Positions 25,241 through 37,008 of a DNA stretch of 64,000 bases are shown in pieces. The notes beneath the pieces were generated by a model, which was given only the letters and a program-made list of their open reading frames with translations, was not told where the DNA came from and did not search any database. Position 1 is the first letter of the stretch, and the number at the start of each line of letters is the position of its first letter. The DNA is from Solanum dulcamara (Eukaryota; Streptophyta; Magnoliopsida; Solanales; Solanaceae). The DNA lies in NCBI RefSeq assembly GCF_947179165.1, contig NC_077245.1:48199286-48263285 (forward strand). Direction: 5' to 3'. Made by a program: the position numbers and the translations under genes.

Positions 25241-25362
25241 ATCTATCGCAATCCGATATCTCAAGTCATGATTTCACCTACTATCACCTATCAGTAAGTA
25301 AGTCTAACCCCAAAGTTCGGAATCATAGGCAACAGACCATCACAAGCGAAAGAAGATAAATG
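25241..25362 (-). mobile_element. Truncated 5' LTR remnant
   Basis: About 120 bp immediately beyond the primer-binding site; the LTR end is probably ...GATTGCGATA on the - strand. It differs from the other LTRs in the window, so the gag belongs to a separate family. It is cut off by the AAT microsatellite. Confidence 0.5.
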
Positions 25363-25424
25363 AATAATAATAATAATAATAATTAAAAAAATAAATAATA
25401 ATAATAATAATAATAATAAATAAT
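25363..25424. repeat. AAT microsatellite at the left edge of the viral integrant
   Basis: Two runs of AAT/AATA units separated by a short A-run, directly before the first viral bases (AATTTATAAAAGTTG). Confidence 0.85.
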
Positions 25425-26180
25425 TTATAAAAGTTGTTATTTAACACTTATTGTCTTTGCTATCTTTGTTATGGATTGGTTTAAAAAAACAAAAAATATT
25501 AAAAATATTTTAAAAGAACAAATTGATTTACCTGTTAATCAAGATTTATTGAATACTTGGACGATTCCTAAAGGATGTACAGACTATTTATAAACTTGAT
25601 ACTTTTGAGAAATTTATTGGTAAAACTACTGTTAAAACTACTGAATTGAGCTTTAATATGGAAAAGGAAAGTGATATTTTTTATTTATTTACCCAAGATG
25701 ATATAGATTATTATAAAAATAAAGATTATAATTATTTGTATATTGGTTTGGTTCAAGTAGCTTTTAAACCCTTAATTTTAAAAGGTTTACCTAAAAGTTT
25801 TATTTCTGCTATGAGAGATAGTAGAAATTTAAATTGGTAAAATTCTCTGATTGGTACAATACAGTCCAATTTAGCTTATGGTATTGTTTATTTTAATGCT
25901 TATCCAAATTTGAATGCTGCATTAACGGATGTGAATGTTTTACAGTCCTTAATTTTGAATGTAAAAATTAATATTTATAATTATTTACCTGGAACGGAAG
26001 TAATTTGCATTTGTACTAGAATTATGTATAGACCTTTATATACTCTATCTCCCAGATGTCGAATTGCTGACCAAAATAATAAAACTGTTTTGTTTGAAAA
26101 TAAAACTCTTGAAGTAGTAGCTTTACCCCCACCTATATCCTTTGTTTCCTGGGGTGAATGGAAGTTGCACCATTTATCAC
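25425..26180 (+). pseudogene. Endogenous pararetrovirus: end of leader and movement-protein region (left copy)
   Basis: Caulimovirid (plant pararetrovirus) sequence, same order as 54,067-54,608 but extending about 225 bp further. The movement-protein frame begins at ATG 25,471 and is shifted after about 28 codons. The main part, 25,646-26,165, holds the 30K-type core: IGLVQVAFKPL, a conserved basic/aromatic block, and later ALPPPISFVSW. An in-frame TAA sits at about 25,838 where the right copy has CAA. Such proteins widen plasmodesmata for cell-to-cell movement. The frame ends at 26,180, where the LINE begins. Its continuation is at 46,812. Not functional. Confidence 0.88.
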
Positions 26181-27751
26181 TTTTTTTTTAGGGGGGGGGG
26201 AACAGACCCTACACGAGGCTCCCACCTCTCGTGCACAGTCAGGGGTTGAGCAGCACCCCCAAGCCTTAACATAAATAAAAATAATAAAAATAATAAAATA
26301 CACGGAGGGGGACATAAACCTTACCTCCGAACTTAAGATGGTTCATAAGTCAGCCGACCTACTAAGATCGGCCAGCTCATCTCCATTGGTAGATGGAAAG
26401 CGATAAACCTATGAGAGGACTTCTCTCGATACAATAAAACTAAGAAAAACGTAAATGAGGGAGACTCTCCCCTTCCATGTCAATACAAGAAGAAAACCTA
26501 CACTAGTCCTATTCAACTAAGCTACATTAAAACATAGCTAAATTGAAGAACAAGTATATGAAACTTCCAATTTCCATGGATCGAGATCGTTCATTTCATC
26601 TTCGCCTTCTTAATCTTTTTCATACCGAGCTTGTCCATGAGATGCGAGTGCTTCATGCAATGTCAGTACATGGTGTTGCATATTTGGTGACATATGGATG
26701 TATTTCATTTGATGAGTCTTCAGTCGGCTAACTTTTTCAAGGTCGCTCGACTAACGTCTCCAGTTATCCGTTTGGGTTGTGACTTCTTGAGGTCTGTAGT
26801 TGCTACATATGCTATCATACTATAACATATAGGATCAGTTTGATGTTGCATGATGCATATTATTGAGATTTTGCTGACTGTTGCTGAATTGTGTGTTGCT
26901 TTTGGCTTGTGTTGTTGCTGATTCTGTTGAATGGTTGATGCATATGGAGCTTCTGTATGACCTGCAGAATCAGTTGGACCACAAACAAGTACTACTGTTG
27001 TTGCTCTAGTATCTGCAAGGGATTTAGAGTTGTTGTTGTTGTGTGCTGGAAATGGTTGAAGATCTTCCAGGTCAGCTGTTGCTGCTATAGTACATGGCTT
27101 GTGCAACTGCTGCTTGTTAGAGTTTGCAGCTTCTGATGCTCCAGCAACCTGCATAAACAAACAAGCAAACACAAAGGGGAGGTCCAAGAGTAGTGAAGCT
27201 CTTGTTGGTTCCAACAGTTGCTCCAGCAGGGGTTGTTTGGTTTCCTCATCTACTGTAGTTGCATTGTTGAGAAACAGCCATAGTGAGTGCTGCCTGTTGG
27301 AAGTTGATGGATTTTTTATACCTGCACAAAAACAATCAAACAAGAAACAATCAACAAAATAAACAGTAGGCTTGCACTCCATTGGTTGATGGTGTTGTGC
27401 AGATTCCTGTTGGTTGTTGTTGGTGTTGTGTGATTCATCAAGGTGTTATAGGGTATTGGTTGTTGGTGATCTTGTTGTGGGATGCTGCATGTGTGTTGCA
27501 ACCATGAATGGGCCTCCAATTGCTGGATGGTCTATTGTATGTCTGCACCTACCTGCACATCCAAGAATGAGAAGAAAGGAGAAGACCTCTACTCTATTCT
27601 TTACCTCTAGTGGTATGTTGATTATTCTATGAAAGCAATAAACTAGGGAGACTCTCCCTTTACAATATGACATAGCTATGTTGACTAAGAAACAGTACAT
27701 TGCAAAATACATATAGGAAACTATTACACAATCTGACTTAAGATATATTAA
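26181..27751 (-). other. LINE 3' UTR and tail
   Basis: 1.57 kb after the ORF2 stop. It has a CAA/CAG-rich middle (26,880-27,480). The terminal 150 bp contain a run of ten G (26,191-26,200 on +) next to the T-run, and short inverted repeats (GGGGTTGAGCAGCACCCC near 26,233-26,250; ACGAG...CTCGT just left of it). Such a 3' terminal structure may be what the element's RT recognises. A 220-codon - strand frame (27,382-26,720) has low-complexity Gln/Asn/Thr-rich content and no known domain. Confidence 0.7.
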
Positions 27752-30700
27752 TCAAGGAGGTTGTTTGATCCTTTTTAGGCTTTTCCTTCTGAAACTTGCC
27801 AGTCCTAGCTTGTTTATCTTGAAGTAACCCTTGGTTTCTTTTGGAAGCTGCTGTAAGTTGTAGAATTGTTGTGTCTGATTGAAAAGGTGGCTGCATTTAG
27901 ATAAGGTATTTGCAGGGTGATTTGTTTCTCTGAATATGTGTATGCACTGGAAGAATTCTAGGAGCTGGACCAAAGACTGCAAATTTGCAACATATTTGTA
28001 AATGATCCAAGGTGGTTTGATATCTTGTTTCAGCCACTTGGTTAATAATTCTGAATCAACTTCCAATATCACTCTATTGTAGCCATGTTAGAGGCACCAT
28101 TTGATGCCAATAGTTGCTGCCTGCACCTCTGCTTGGTTGTTAGTACCCTATCCCAATGGAGTTGCAAAGGCATATATTAAGTTTCCATTGTGGTCTCTTA
28201 ATATTCCCCCTGCTCCAATTTTCCCAGGGTTGTCTAGTGCACTTCCATCAGTATTCAACTTCACTATGGAAGGTGGAGGCCTGATCCACACCACTTTGAT
28301 CACTCTCATATCATGATGGCATTGTTCTACCATAGTAACTAGCTCCTTCCAGCTCTCTGGCCACTTAATGTAGGGGTAAGCATTGTTTATCAGCATGTAT
28401 AGATCCTTACCTATGGAGAATTTAACTCTAGTAACACTAGATTTCTTTCCTCCATACTTGCTTGCACATCTATTCTTCCATATATGCCAACCAACAAAGA
28501 TAGGAGTGGCCTGCAACATGAGCTTATGGACATCATTATTGGGCTTGGAAGTCCACCACTTCATCAGGATGCATCTCAGGGACATGGTGTCATGTAGGAT
28601 CCCCCAGGAACTGGAGAATTGTTGCCAAATATGCTTGGCAAAATCTCCAGAAGCAAATATGTGCTCTATATCATCCAATCCAGGTCTGTAGCAACAAGAG
28701 CATGCTGCTGGTGCTACTCCAAACTGGACAAGTTTATTATTGGTAGGCAGCTTATATCTAAGAGCTCTCCAAAGTAGAAAGGAAACTTTGAAAGGAATGT
28801 TGGTGTGCCAAGTGCTGCCATCAGTTAAGGTCCTAGCTTTTTTCTCCCTGATTTGTTCCTAAGCAGATTTGCATGTGAAGCCACCATGAGAATTCAGTTT
28901 CCAGCAAGCTTGATCAGGTATGTTGTGTTTGTAGATAATATCAGTGCTAAGTATCTTCTGCACCAGCTGAGGAGGGGCATATTTTCTGATTTTCTGCACA
29001 TTCCATTCCCCATTCTCCAGGTATTCAGAGACTGTAGTATTATTGAGCCTTGGTAGATAGCTATTGTGATTAGCTAGGGGTCCTATACCCATCCAATCAT
29101 CCCACCAAAAGCTGCATATACCTGAATTGATGTGCCAATTTATATGAGGCTCAATATTCATTTTATTTGCCACCATATGCTTCCACATAAGAGATTGACC
29201 TGTATTCCATTTTTTTATCACTGGATGTGCTCTTTGGCAGTACTTAGCCTTTAAGAATTCTCCCCATAGTGTCTTCTTGGACCTGAAGGTCCACCACTAT
29301 TTGTATTGCAAGGCCAAGCACACATCTTGTATGTTTTTCCTACCAATACCCCCTTCCTCCACAGGTAGCTGAGTGTCTCCCAGGATGCCCAATGGTATTT
29401 TCTCTTTTCTTTGTCCCAGCCCCAGAAAAAATCTGCCATAAGCCTTGTAATTTGTTTAAGGGTAGTGACTGTAGGGGTGAGAGCTGACAGCAGGTGGATT
29501 GGAAGGGATTGCAACACTGACTTAATAAGAGTAGCTCTTCCCCCATAGCTCAATATTTTGGTCTGCCATCCTCTAATCCTGGAGATCACTTTGGAGACCA
29601 TACTAGTAAAGTAAATGATTCTTTGACCCCCAATATATAAGGGACATCCTAAATAGGTAATAGGGCCATGAGTTGATTTGAAACCAGTGATAGAAGTTAC
29701 CCTTTCAATAATAACTAGATCAGTATTCAGAGGGATCATACATTGACTCTTTTCTTTGTTAATAAGCTGTCCTGATGTGTGTTCATATAGCTGCATAGTC
29801 TTCATGATCAGCTTGAGGGAAAAGTTGGAGGTTGAAGTGAAAATAATTACATCATCAGCAAAGCTCAGGTGATTAATTGAAGGACCCTTCTTCTCCATGT
29901 GAAAGCCTATGTACAAATAGTGTTGATGAAGGTTGTTGAGTAGTCTTGACAGCACCTCAGCACCTAAAATAAATAGGGCTGGAGACAAAGGATCTCCCTG
30001 TTTGAGGCCTCTTGTAGAATGAAAGAAACCATGCCTACCTCCATTCACAATAACTGAGTACCAGTTATTAGCCATTAACCTCCAAACCATGTCAATAAAT
30101 ACATCTCCAAAACCCATTCTTCTCATAACTAGACATATAAATGACCAAGACACCCTGTCATAGGCTTTGGCCATGTCTAGTTTGATAACAACATTGTCTC
30201 CAATCTTTGGTTTTTTGATGCCATGAATGATCTCTTGTGCTAATATAATATTTTCAGAAATGCTTCTTCCCTGTACAAACCCAGACTGATTTTCAGAGAT
30301 TACCTGAGGGAGAATTGAGGCTAGTCTGAGGTAAAGGACTTTAGAAATCACTTTATTGGTGAAGTTGCTGAGTGATATAGGCCTGAAATCTGAAAGTTTA
30401 TTAGGATGGTTTACTTTTGGGAGTAGAACCAAACAAGCATGTGTGATGAACTTGGGAATAGAATGTCCACAACAAAAGTACTTTACTAAGTTTAACTAAT
30501 CTTCACTAATAATATCCCAACAAGTATGGAAGAATTTGCCATTAAATCCATCAGGACCTCCAGCAGACACATCACTGAGAGAAAATACAGCAGCTTTCAA
30601 CTCCTCCTTGGTAGGCATAGCATTAAGAATTTGGTTTTGCTGAGCTGTGATGGTATTGGGTATGCATTTTAGGATATCTTCATTGATCAAATCCTCTTTT

Positions 30701-31914
30701 CCAGTAAAGATCTTCTCAAAGTATTCACAGGCAGCAATGGCTATGTTTTGATCACCTTGAATGGTGTTTTCTTGGTCATCAGTGATTTTATAAATAAATA
30801 ATCTTCTTCTCCTTCCTCTGATGATAGCATAAAAATATTTGGAGTTGGCATCTCCATCCTTAAACCACTGAAGCTGAGTTTTTTGCTTAAGGATGGAATG
30901 CTCTGTCTTCAAATATCTAATGTACTGAGCATTCACCTGATTAAGCTTGCTCCTATTACTTTCAGAATTGTGTTGGATGATAGCCTCTTCTGCTTGTTGT
31001 ACCTTCTGTTCAAAATCCTTGACAGCTTCATATATGTCTCCATACTGTTGTCTTGACCAAGTGCTAAGAGTGTTTGCCACCCTCTTAAGTTTTATATGGA
31101 ATATTCTCATTGGATTACCTTCAATAGATTCTTCCCAGCAGGCTCTAACAGTGTCCAAAAAGGACTCATTCTCCACCCAGCAATTAAGGAACTTGAAGTA
31201 TTTTATAGGATTACTGTGAGTCTCCTTGCATTCAAGTAAAAGAGGACAGTGGTCTGAACCTGTAGAAGCAAGATGAGTCATGGTAGTCATAGGCATTATC
31301 TCTAACCACCTATCATTCACCATGGCCCTGTCCAACCTCTTCCATATTCTAGCTTCCATGTCCCTGTTGTTGCACCATGTAAAATTCTGCCCATGAAAGC
31401 CCAAATCAGTGAGACCACATGCTTCAATTACACTTATGAACTCAAAACTTTTGTTCATATTGTATGGTTGCCCTCCTAATTTTTCTTCAACATCTGTGAT
31501 TACATTAAAGTCTCCAATAGTGCACCATGGTTTGTTTGTGTTAGCATACTGCAGCATCTTATCCAAGAGGCTCCTTCTCATGTAATCCTTACACTTGGCA
31601 TAAACAAAGGTAATAATATAGGAATTAGGATTAGCCACATGTTTGATTTCACAAGTAACCTGTTGTTCATCTTGATCTATAACAGAGCAGTCCACATCTT
31701 GATTCCAAAACAACCAAATCTTGTTATTGGGATTATGGATGGCACTGTCCATTCTCAATTGATTTCTGTAGTGGTTGAGTTGTGATTGATTTGCAAATGG
31801 TTCCAGAATTGTTAACATGGATAGGTTGTGATAATCCTTGAGTTTTTGAAGTCTTTTTAAGGCTCCTTGAGTATTAATACTCCTTGCATTCCAGCAAATT
31901 GTACTAATCATCAA
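27752..31914 (-). pseudogene. LINE ORF2: endonuclease, reverse transcriptase, zinc-binding region, RNase H
   Basis: About 1,390 codons. The intact protein would nick target DNA, copy the LINE RNA into the nick and remove RNA. Residues 1-240 are an APE-type endonuclease: E in LTILEPF, GDFNV and the SDH motif. RT follows: FRPISLSNF, GLKQGDPLSPALF and catalytic FADD near residue 684, then a zinc-binding region with CSCC...EHIF. RNase H carries NTDGSA, NNQAEVQ and EVDSELL; the usual final Asp is Asn (HPANTLSK). Breaks: TAG at about 30,496; a one-base frameshift near 29,365; TAG at about 29,310, 28,857 and 28,146; TAA at about 28,090. The start overlaps the ORF1 stop as ATGA. Confidence 0.96.
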
Positions 31915-34900
31915 AGTTTGTGGGATTTAGACCTTGTGTTGATGTTGCTTTTGAAAGCAACATTATCAGAACTGGTGATGGTACTTTTCTTATTCTTCTT
32001 CTTTGTTTGTTTACTTGTTAAAGATGGATCATTTTCCTCATTGACCTGCTGTTTTTCCTTCTGCAACAAAACTTCCATAGTGGTTCTAAAGGCTTTTATT
32101 TGATCTTCCGGGTTTGTTTCCTCCCTTTGGTCAGGATCATCCTCATCTTCAGAATGAGTGACCCTGTACTCATCAGTTAAATCCTCTAAGATGTCTCTTT
32201 TTCTAAGTGCATACTTCTCATTAGATGTATCTTGAATTTGTAGAGGGGTCACATGTATGCCTGCTTGTTCTGGCATAAGAACATAGTTCACACTTGGTTG
32301 TCCAGATTTCATGTCCTGAACAAATTTCTTTTTAATAGCATCCCTCTTCTTTTTACTTAAAGATAGAGTACTTTTATTGTTTAGAAGCTGAGCTACTGCA
32401 CCCTGGTTTTGTTCACTGCTCTTTGGAGATTTAGCATCTTCCTTATCAGTCACATTAATCTGAAGCATGTCCTCAGAAATCTGTTGAACATCCTCTTGTT
32501 GAACCTGCCTGTTTGACCTTATGGCTGCTGAAAAAGTGGTTGCAGGGGCTGTAGAGTCTCTCCTATGGTCTACCAATAGATGTTCCCTCCCCCTGGGTTC
32601 CCCTTCCTGCAGATTAGTGAGTTTCTCCTGTATTCCCCCAACCTCACCTCCACAGACTTCTTCAGCCACAACAGCAAAATTATTTAAGACATTAAAAGTA
32701 TTGGGGGAGCCATGGTGGTGTGGGAGCATTGAGTCAATACCCGGGATAGCATTGTTGCATTCCACATTAAGCAAATCAGTATTAGGATCAGATCTGGTAG
32801 TATCTGCAGGTTTGCTTGCTTTCTTCACATGTAGTACCTACTGCATGGGATTATGGGGACTGGGATTCACTATTGTATGGGGATGGGGGGGTTGGCTCTA
32901 GACTCCAGAGTCAACATTACAAGTTTGGATATTACAAGTATTAGAGTTAGAGTTAATAATCATACCTGCCTACTGTTGATTTCTTACTTGATGGTTGTTG
33001 TTGGTCTTGTGTTGGAGAAATACAGAACTTTCCCCTTGTAGCATGATGCTTTGTGTTTTATTTTTTTGTGTTTGTTGTTGGTGGTGTTGTCCATCTTTCT
33101 TGCCTTTCCTCTTTTGAGTTTGCCACCCTGCATGTTCTTGATTTCTCTGTTCAGCTTTAGCCCTGTTAGTATTTTGTTGTTCCTTAATGTGTTGGTCTTC
33201 TTGGTGCTGTGTTTCCTTGTGTTGATCAGTAGCATGTTGCTGAGCCTTTCTCTTATCAGTGATGTTCTTGTCGGTGTTCCTGACCTCTTCGTCTTGATCA
33301 TTCTTTTTCTTATTATCTTCATCTCTTCTTTTAACATTACAAACATGTATGGTGTGCCCTTGATGCTTACAGTAAGGACAGTAGTCTGGCACTCCCTCAT
33401 ATTGAATGGATTGCCACCTACCATCTCCATTTTCATCTTCATCAAAGCCCATCCAAATGTGCTGGGGTCTTTGTTTGGTTAGATCAATTTGAATTTTGAC
33501 TTTGGATACACTACCTCTTGTTTTCTTGTAAGTTGCCAAGTCTAAGAATAATGCCTTTCCAATTGGAGACAGTAAAGGGGTTACCACTTTAAGCCTATAG
33601 CAGTGCCATGGCAGTTCAGGTAAGATAGCCCATATAGGAACCAGAGGTGTTTCTTCTTCAGGCTTGAAGGTGGGAGTCCACAGTTGGAGTCTCATAAGCT
33701 GCCCATTTATATACATTTTTCCTTTGGACCATACAGTAGAGTGGTCATACTCATTGTCCAAGTCTATGTAAAGATGTCTAGAGTTAAAATGTGTAAGTTT
33801 CACTCCTCCTCTGAGTTCTGTTTGAAGGATGAATTCCTTTCTAATGATTTCCATTTTGGGCATGGTGTTGGTGAATTTACCTACTAATGTATACTTACAG
33901 TCAGTGGGTAGGTTTACCATGAAATCTTCTTTTGTAAAAACCACAGCAGGATATCCCTGTTTTGTAGTAATTTTAGGAGGGGTAATATCAATATCATCAT
34001 TTTTCCTTGCCTCTTGGGCTCTCAATTTAGTAGCTAAAGTGTGAGGGATGACAGGGTTAGGAGGGGTGGTTATATTGGTATTAGGAGGCTTATTTTGAGA
34101 GACACTCAGGTTAGGATTTATGTGGCTAGGCTTGTTTCTAGTGATAGCAGTAGCTGGGTTATTGGAGTTATGCCTTTCAAAGTTATTTGACACTCTCATA
34201 GGATTACTATTAGGGATATAAGGTCTTTGTACTGGTTGCAGATTCACATTGTGTCCCTCACTCAACTGTGTAGGTTGTTTTTGCACATTTCTAATGGAAG
34301 TATTCCCCTTTGCATTGTGTTTATCCACAAGACCAACATATTGAACTGGAGGAGCCACTGTAGGACTACTGTTGCATTGCTGATCAGCACCTCCTTTTGG
34401 GACATGATCATGATCCTCAATGCATTCCAATGTGTGCACTTTACCCCTTTTCTGTTGGTATTGGTCATGAACCAACACACCATCCACTGTTTCAGCTTGA
34501 ACATACATGTTACAGTGTTCTTCAGCTTGAAGAGTGTCTCGACAACATTTTGAATTGGAGCTTTTTGGCACTGATTCGAGGCACCCTTGATAGCTTGGAA
34601 GCTGTATAACACGTTGATGAACCTTTTGGCATTGGTCGCCAGTCAATTGGAACGCCGGAGCTCCGGCACCACCACAGTCGTCTTGACGACTTTTTGAATT
34701 TGAGCAATTTGGGAAAGATTCGAAGTTCCCTACCTGGATAGGATGATGCGCACCCCCATTGTGGTTCTTTTGGGGTTGATGTTGTGCTGGAAATGTCGTC
34801 GGAGCTCCGGCGAGAAATGTACTGTCAGTGTTCTTGGAGATATTCAAAGCTTTTGGTGAGGAACTGAGATGGCACTCATGGGTGGGAAGATGCACAGCAT

Positions 34901-35762
34901 CTTGTTGAAAATATTTGCATTCATCTTGTTCGATTTGGGTCACTGGAGGTCCGGCGCCGCCATCACTATGTTCGCCGGCAATGGTTCCTCCGTCAAAACT
35001 TATACCCAAAGATTCATCTTGGCATGGAGAGCAAACCCCTGCTACTGCGCCATCACGAACGAAGCCGAAATCTGCTCGAATTTGAAGGAGCAGTTCTTGT
35101 GTGTGTGCAGCGATGCTTGAAGAAATTATTTGCTGAGTGCTGGGCATATATTCGAGAGAGTTCACCTGGTGGGGTGTATTTGTATCATTGAAACACCCCG
35201 TTTTGCATTGGTTTCCACCTGAAAATGTCGTCTGAGCTCCGGCAACCTCGCCGGTAACATCGTCCCCGATGATTTCATCGTCTATTTGGGTTAATATTTT
35301 GGTGGTAGGAGCGCCATGAGGTGGGGAACAAACCCCAGGGGGTCCGCCGTCTCGAGTGTCGCCGGAACCCCTTCGAATATGAAGGCGCAACTCCGGCGAC
35401 TCTGCGATGTTTCTCTCAGGAGTCTCCTGTTCAGTGCTCTCTAATGGTGCGGTGGTTTGATCCAATTTTTGGACTGTATGTAGTCCAAACGATAAGGAAT
35501 CATCTACCACAGCTCTTGATACTCGAATCAAACCATGTTTCTGAAAATTGATGATCTTGTGTGCAATTCTCAGCTCCTCTTCAGAGACAGTGATTGCATC
35601 AGTATTTTGTTGACCGATCGATTGTTGTTGATTCAAACCAGCTTCTCTTGAAATTGCAGTGTTATTTTGCAGATTCAGAGTGTTATTAGCCGGATGAAGG
35701 GGTGATGTTTGATGATCTATATTCAGTGGCCAAGGGAGCTTCATCGGCGGCGGTGAAGCCAT
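31911..35762 (-). pseudogene. LINE ORF1: DUF4283 / CCHC RNA-binding protein
   Basis: Nucleic-acid-binding partner of ORF2. From ATG 35,762 the frame is open for 930 codons to a TAG at 32,970. It then continues in the same frame through TAGs near 32,900 and 32,842 to a TGA at 31,911, about 1,280 codons in all. Residues 1-600 are low-complexity with internally related modules (RDG...GVCSP twice; GAPTTF-like; GGAGAPAF-like). About 620-775 is a DUF4283-type domain. A zinc knuckle CPYCKHQGHTIHVC lies near residue 790. A Lys/Glu/Gln-rich tail follows and ends NTRSKSHKL. The first 930-codon frame is intact; the stops could have ended translation or be later decay. Confidence 0.93.
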
Positions 35763-35849
35763 TCAGAACTGACCGGAGATGATGAACAGTATGAGGAGAG
35801 AAAGATGAGATGACCGTTATAGTTGAGAGAAATTTTTATTTAACCCCTT
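35763..35849 (-). other. LINE 5' UTR
   Basis: Short leader of about 87 bp before the ORF1 ATG, with GA-rich text on the - strand near the ATG. The exact 5' end is uncertain by a few bases because the flanking repeat is short. Confidence 0.6.
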
Positions 35850-36992
35850 TCACTTAAGTTTGCCGTCTTTGTCTCTTAAGGATTTCATTATTTTTGGGGC
35901 GAAGTTGTGTACACTCATCATTCCTTTATACCTTTTTCCCCTCGCCCTTGTTGTGTACCCAACACAGGTTTTTAACTTAGTCAACATCTACCTAGTGTGC
36001 CTTAATAGCGGTCTTACCTTATCCCCGTATTGTTGTACCACACCTTTAAATTCATACTTGCGTATCCCCCTGAGTTTATCCTCGAGTCATGAACAACTTA
36101 TCCAATTTATAACTAGGAGTTTGGGGCTTGGTACTTTTCAAGGAAAGTGAAACTCAATTGCTGCACATCTTACTCTTCAACGTGAGTTTTTTTTCCGACA
36201 GCACAAATACGGCTGGAGATGTCGTCGTTTGAACTTTACTGCTCAGATAGGCTTTTGTTTCTCTAAAATAAAATTCCCCAAGTAAAAAAGGGTGCCCCTT
36301 ATCGACGACATGGAGAGTACGTCTTACAGCTTGAGTTTAGCATAATATGGGTACTCGGTATCAACTTCCAGGACATTTTATGAAGCTATATTTCATTTCT
36401 TTTTTCTTGCTTTGGGAAAATTTCGGCAAAGTTTCCTTTATACTCCTTACTATCCCAAAACCTGCATGCAGAAAATACCAACAATGCCTCGCAGGGCCAA
36501 CACAGATATATATATATATATATTCGTATCATATCACAGCCACACAGGGCTTTCAATATCATCTCATATCACAGTCACATAGGGATTTCAATGTCAATAA
36601 TAATATAAAAATATTGGACTTACCTTATATGTCTAACTTCGAACTGCATCTGTTGTATTTCTTGTCTACTTTTCCCTTCAGTTTTCGACTTTACATTTCA
36701 ATTTTACTTCAATACCTTACTCAATAGATATCTTCCATAACCTTGCTTACCCGCGTGCCTTGTGACTTCCAATATCGTCAGTCACTTCCTTCCGTTGATG
36801 TTGTCCTTCTGTTAAGATCCAAGGTTAGTATAAGAAGGTTTCCTATGACTCAGATCTATAGCACGATCTCAGATGTGAAAGAAAGGTAACAACCTAAATG
36901 TCCTATAGCCTCCTATTTATAGATGTGGCGCTCAACACATCAATAAACAAGACTCTACTAGACACGGTCTGTATACACTTCGAGGAAGAACT
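35850..36992 (-). mobile_element. Gypsy internal leader, copy A
   Basis: About 1.14 kb lying between the primer-binding site at 36,993 and the LINE. It matches 42,334-43,509 throughout (for example TTGCCGTCTTTGTCTCTTAA and CCCCAAGTAAAAAAGGGTGC). No gag frame is seen; the 126-codon + strand ORF at 36,347-36,727 is antisense to the element and has a counterpart only because the DNA is duplicated. An (AT)n run sits at about 36,509. Its outer end is the virus/gypsy junction. Confidence 0.75.
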
Positions 36993-37004
36993 GCTCTGAT
37001 ACCA
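36993..37004 (-). promoter_or_regulatory. Primer-binding site, gypsy copy A
   Basis: GCTCTGATACCA on +, four bases from the LTR end at 37,009. Initiator tRNA-Met type; sets - strand orientation. Confidence 0.88.
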
Positions 37005-37008
37005 CTTC

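Larger units (their letters stand above)
26181..35849 (-). mobile_element. Near full-length LINE (L1-type, two ORFs, RNase H)
   Basis: A 9.7-kb non-LTR retrotransposon on the - strand: 5' UTR, ORF1 (35,762-31,911), ORF2 (31,914-27,752), long 3' UTR and an A-rich tail (T-run 26,181-26,189 on +). Flanking direct repeats TCACTT (26,177-26,182 and 35,850-35,855) suggest a short target duplication, although the left copy overlaps the tail. Its two sides are viral movement gene (left) and gypsy leader (right), which are directly joined in the paralogous junction at 42,333. The insertion point is therefore known independently. Confidence 0.93.

Noticed and set aside
32984..33445. 153-codon - strand frame
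   Set aside because: Out-of-frame shadow of LINE ORF1, with no motif of its own.
33051..33482. 143-codon + strand frame with hydrophobic residues as a membrane protein
   Set aside because: It is antisense to the Lys/Gln/Glu-rich part of LINE ORF1; complements of such codons give Leu/Phe/Val-rich text.
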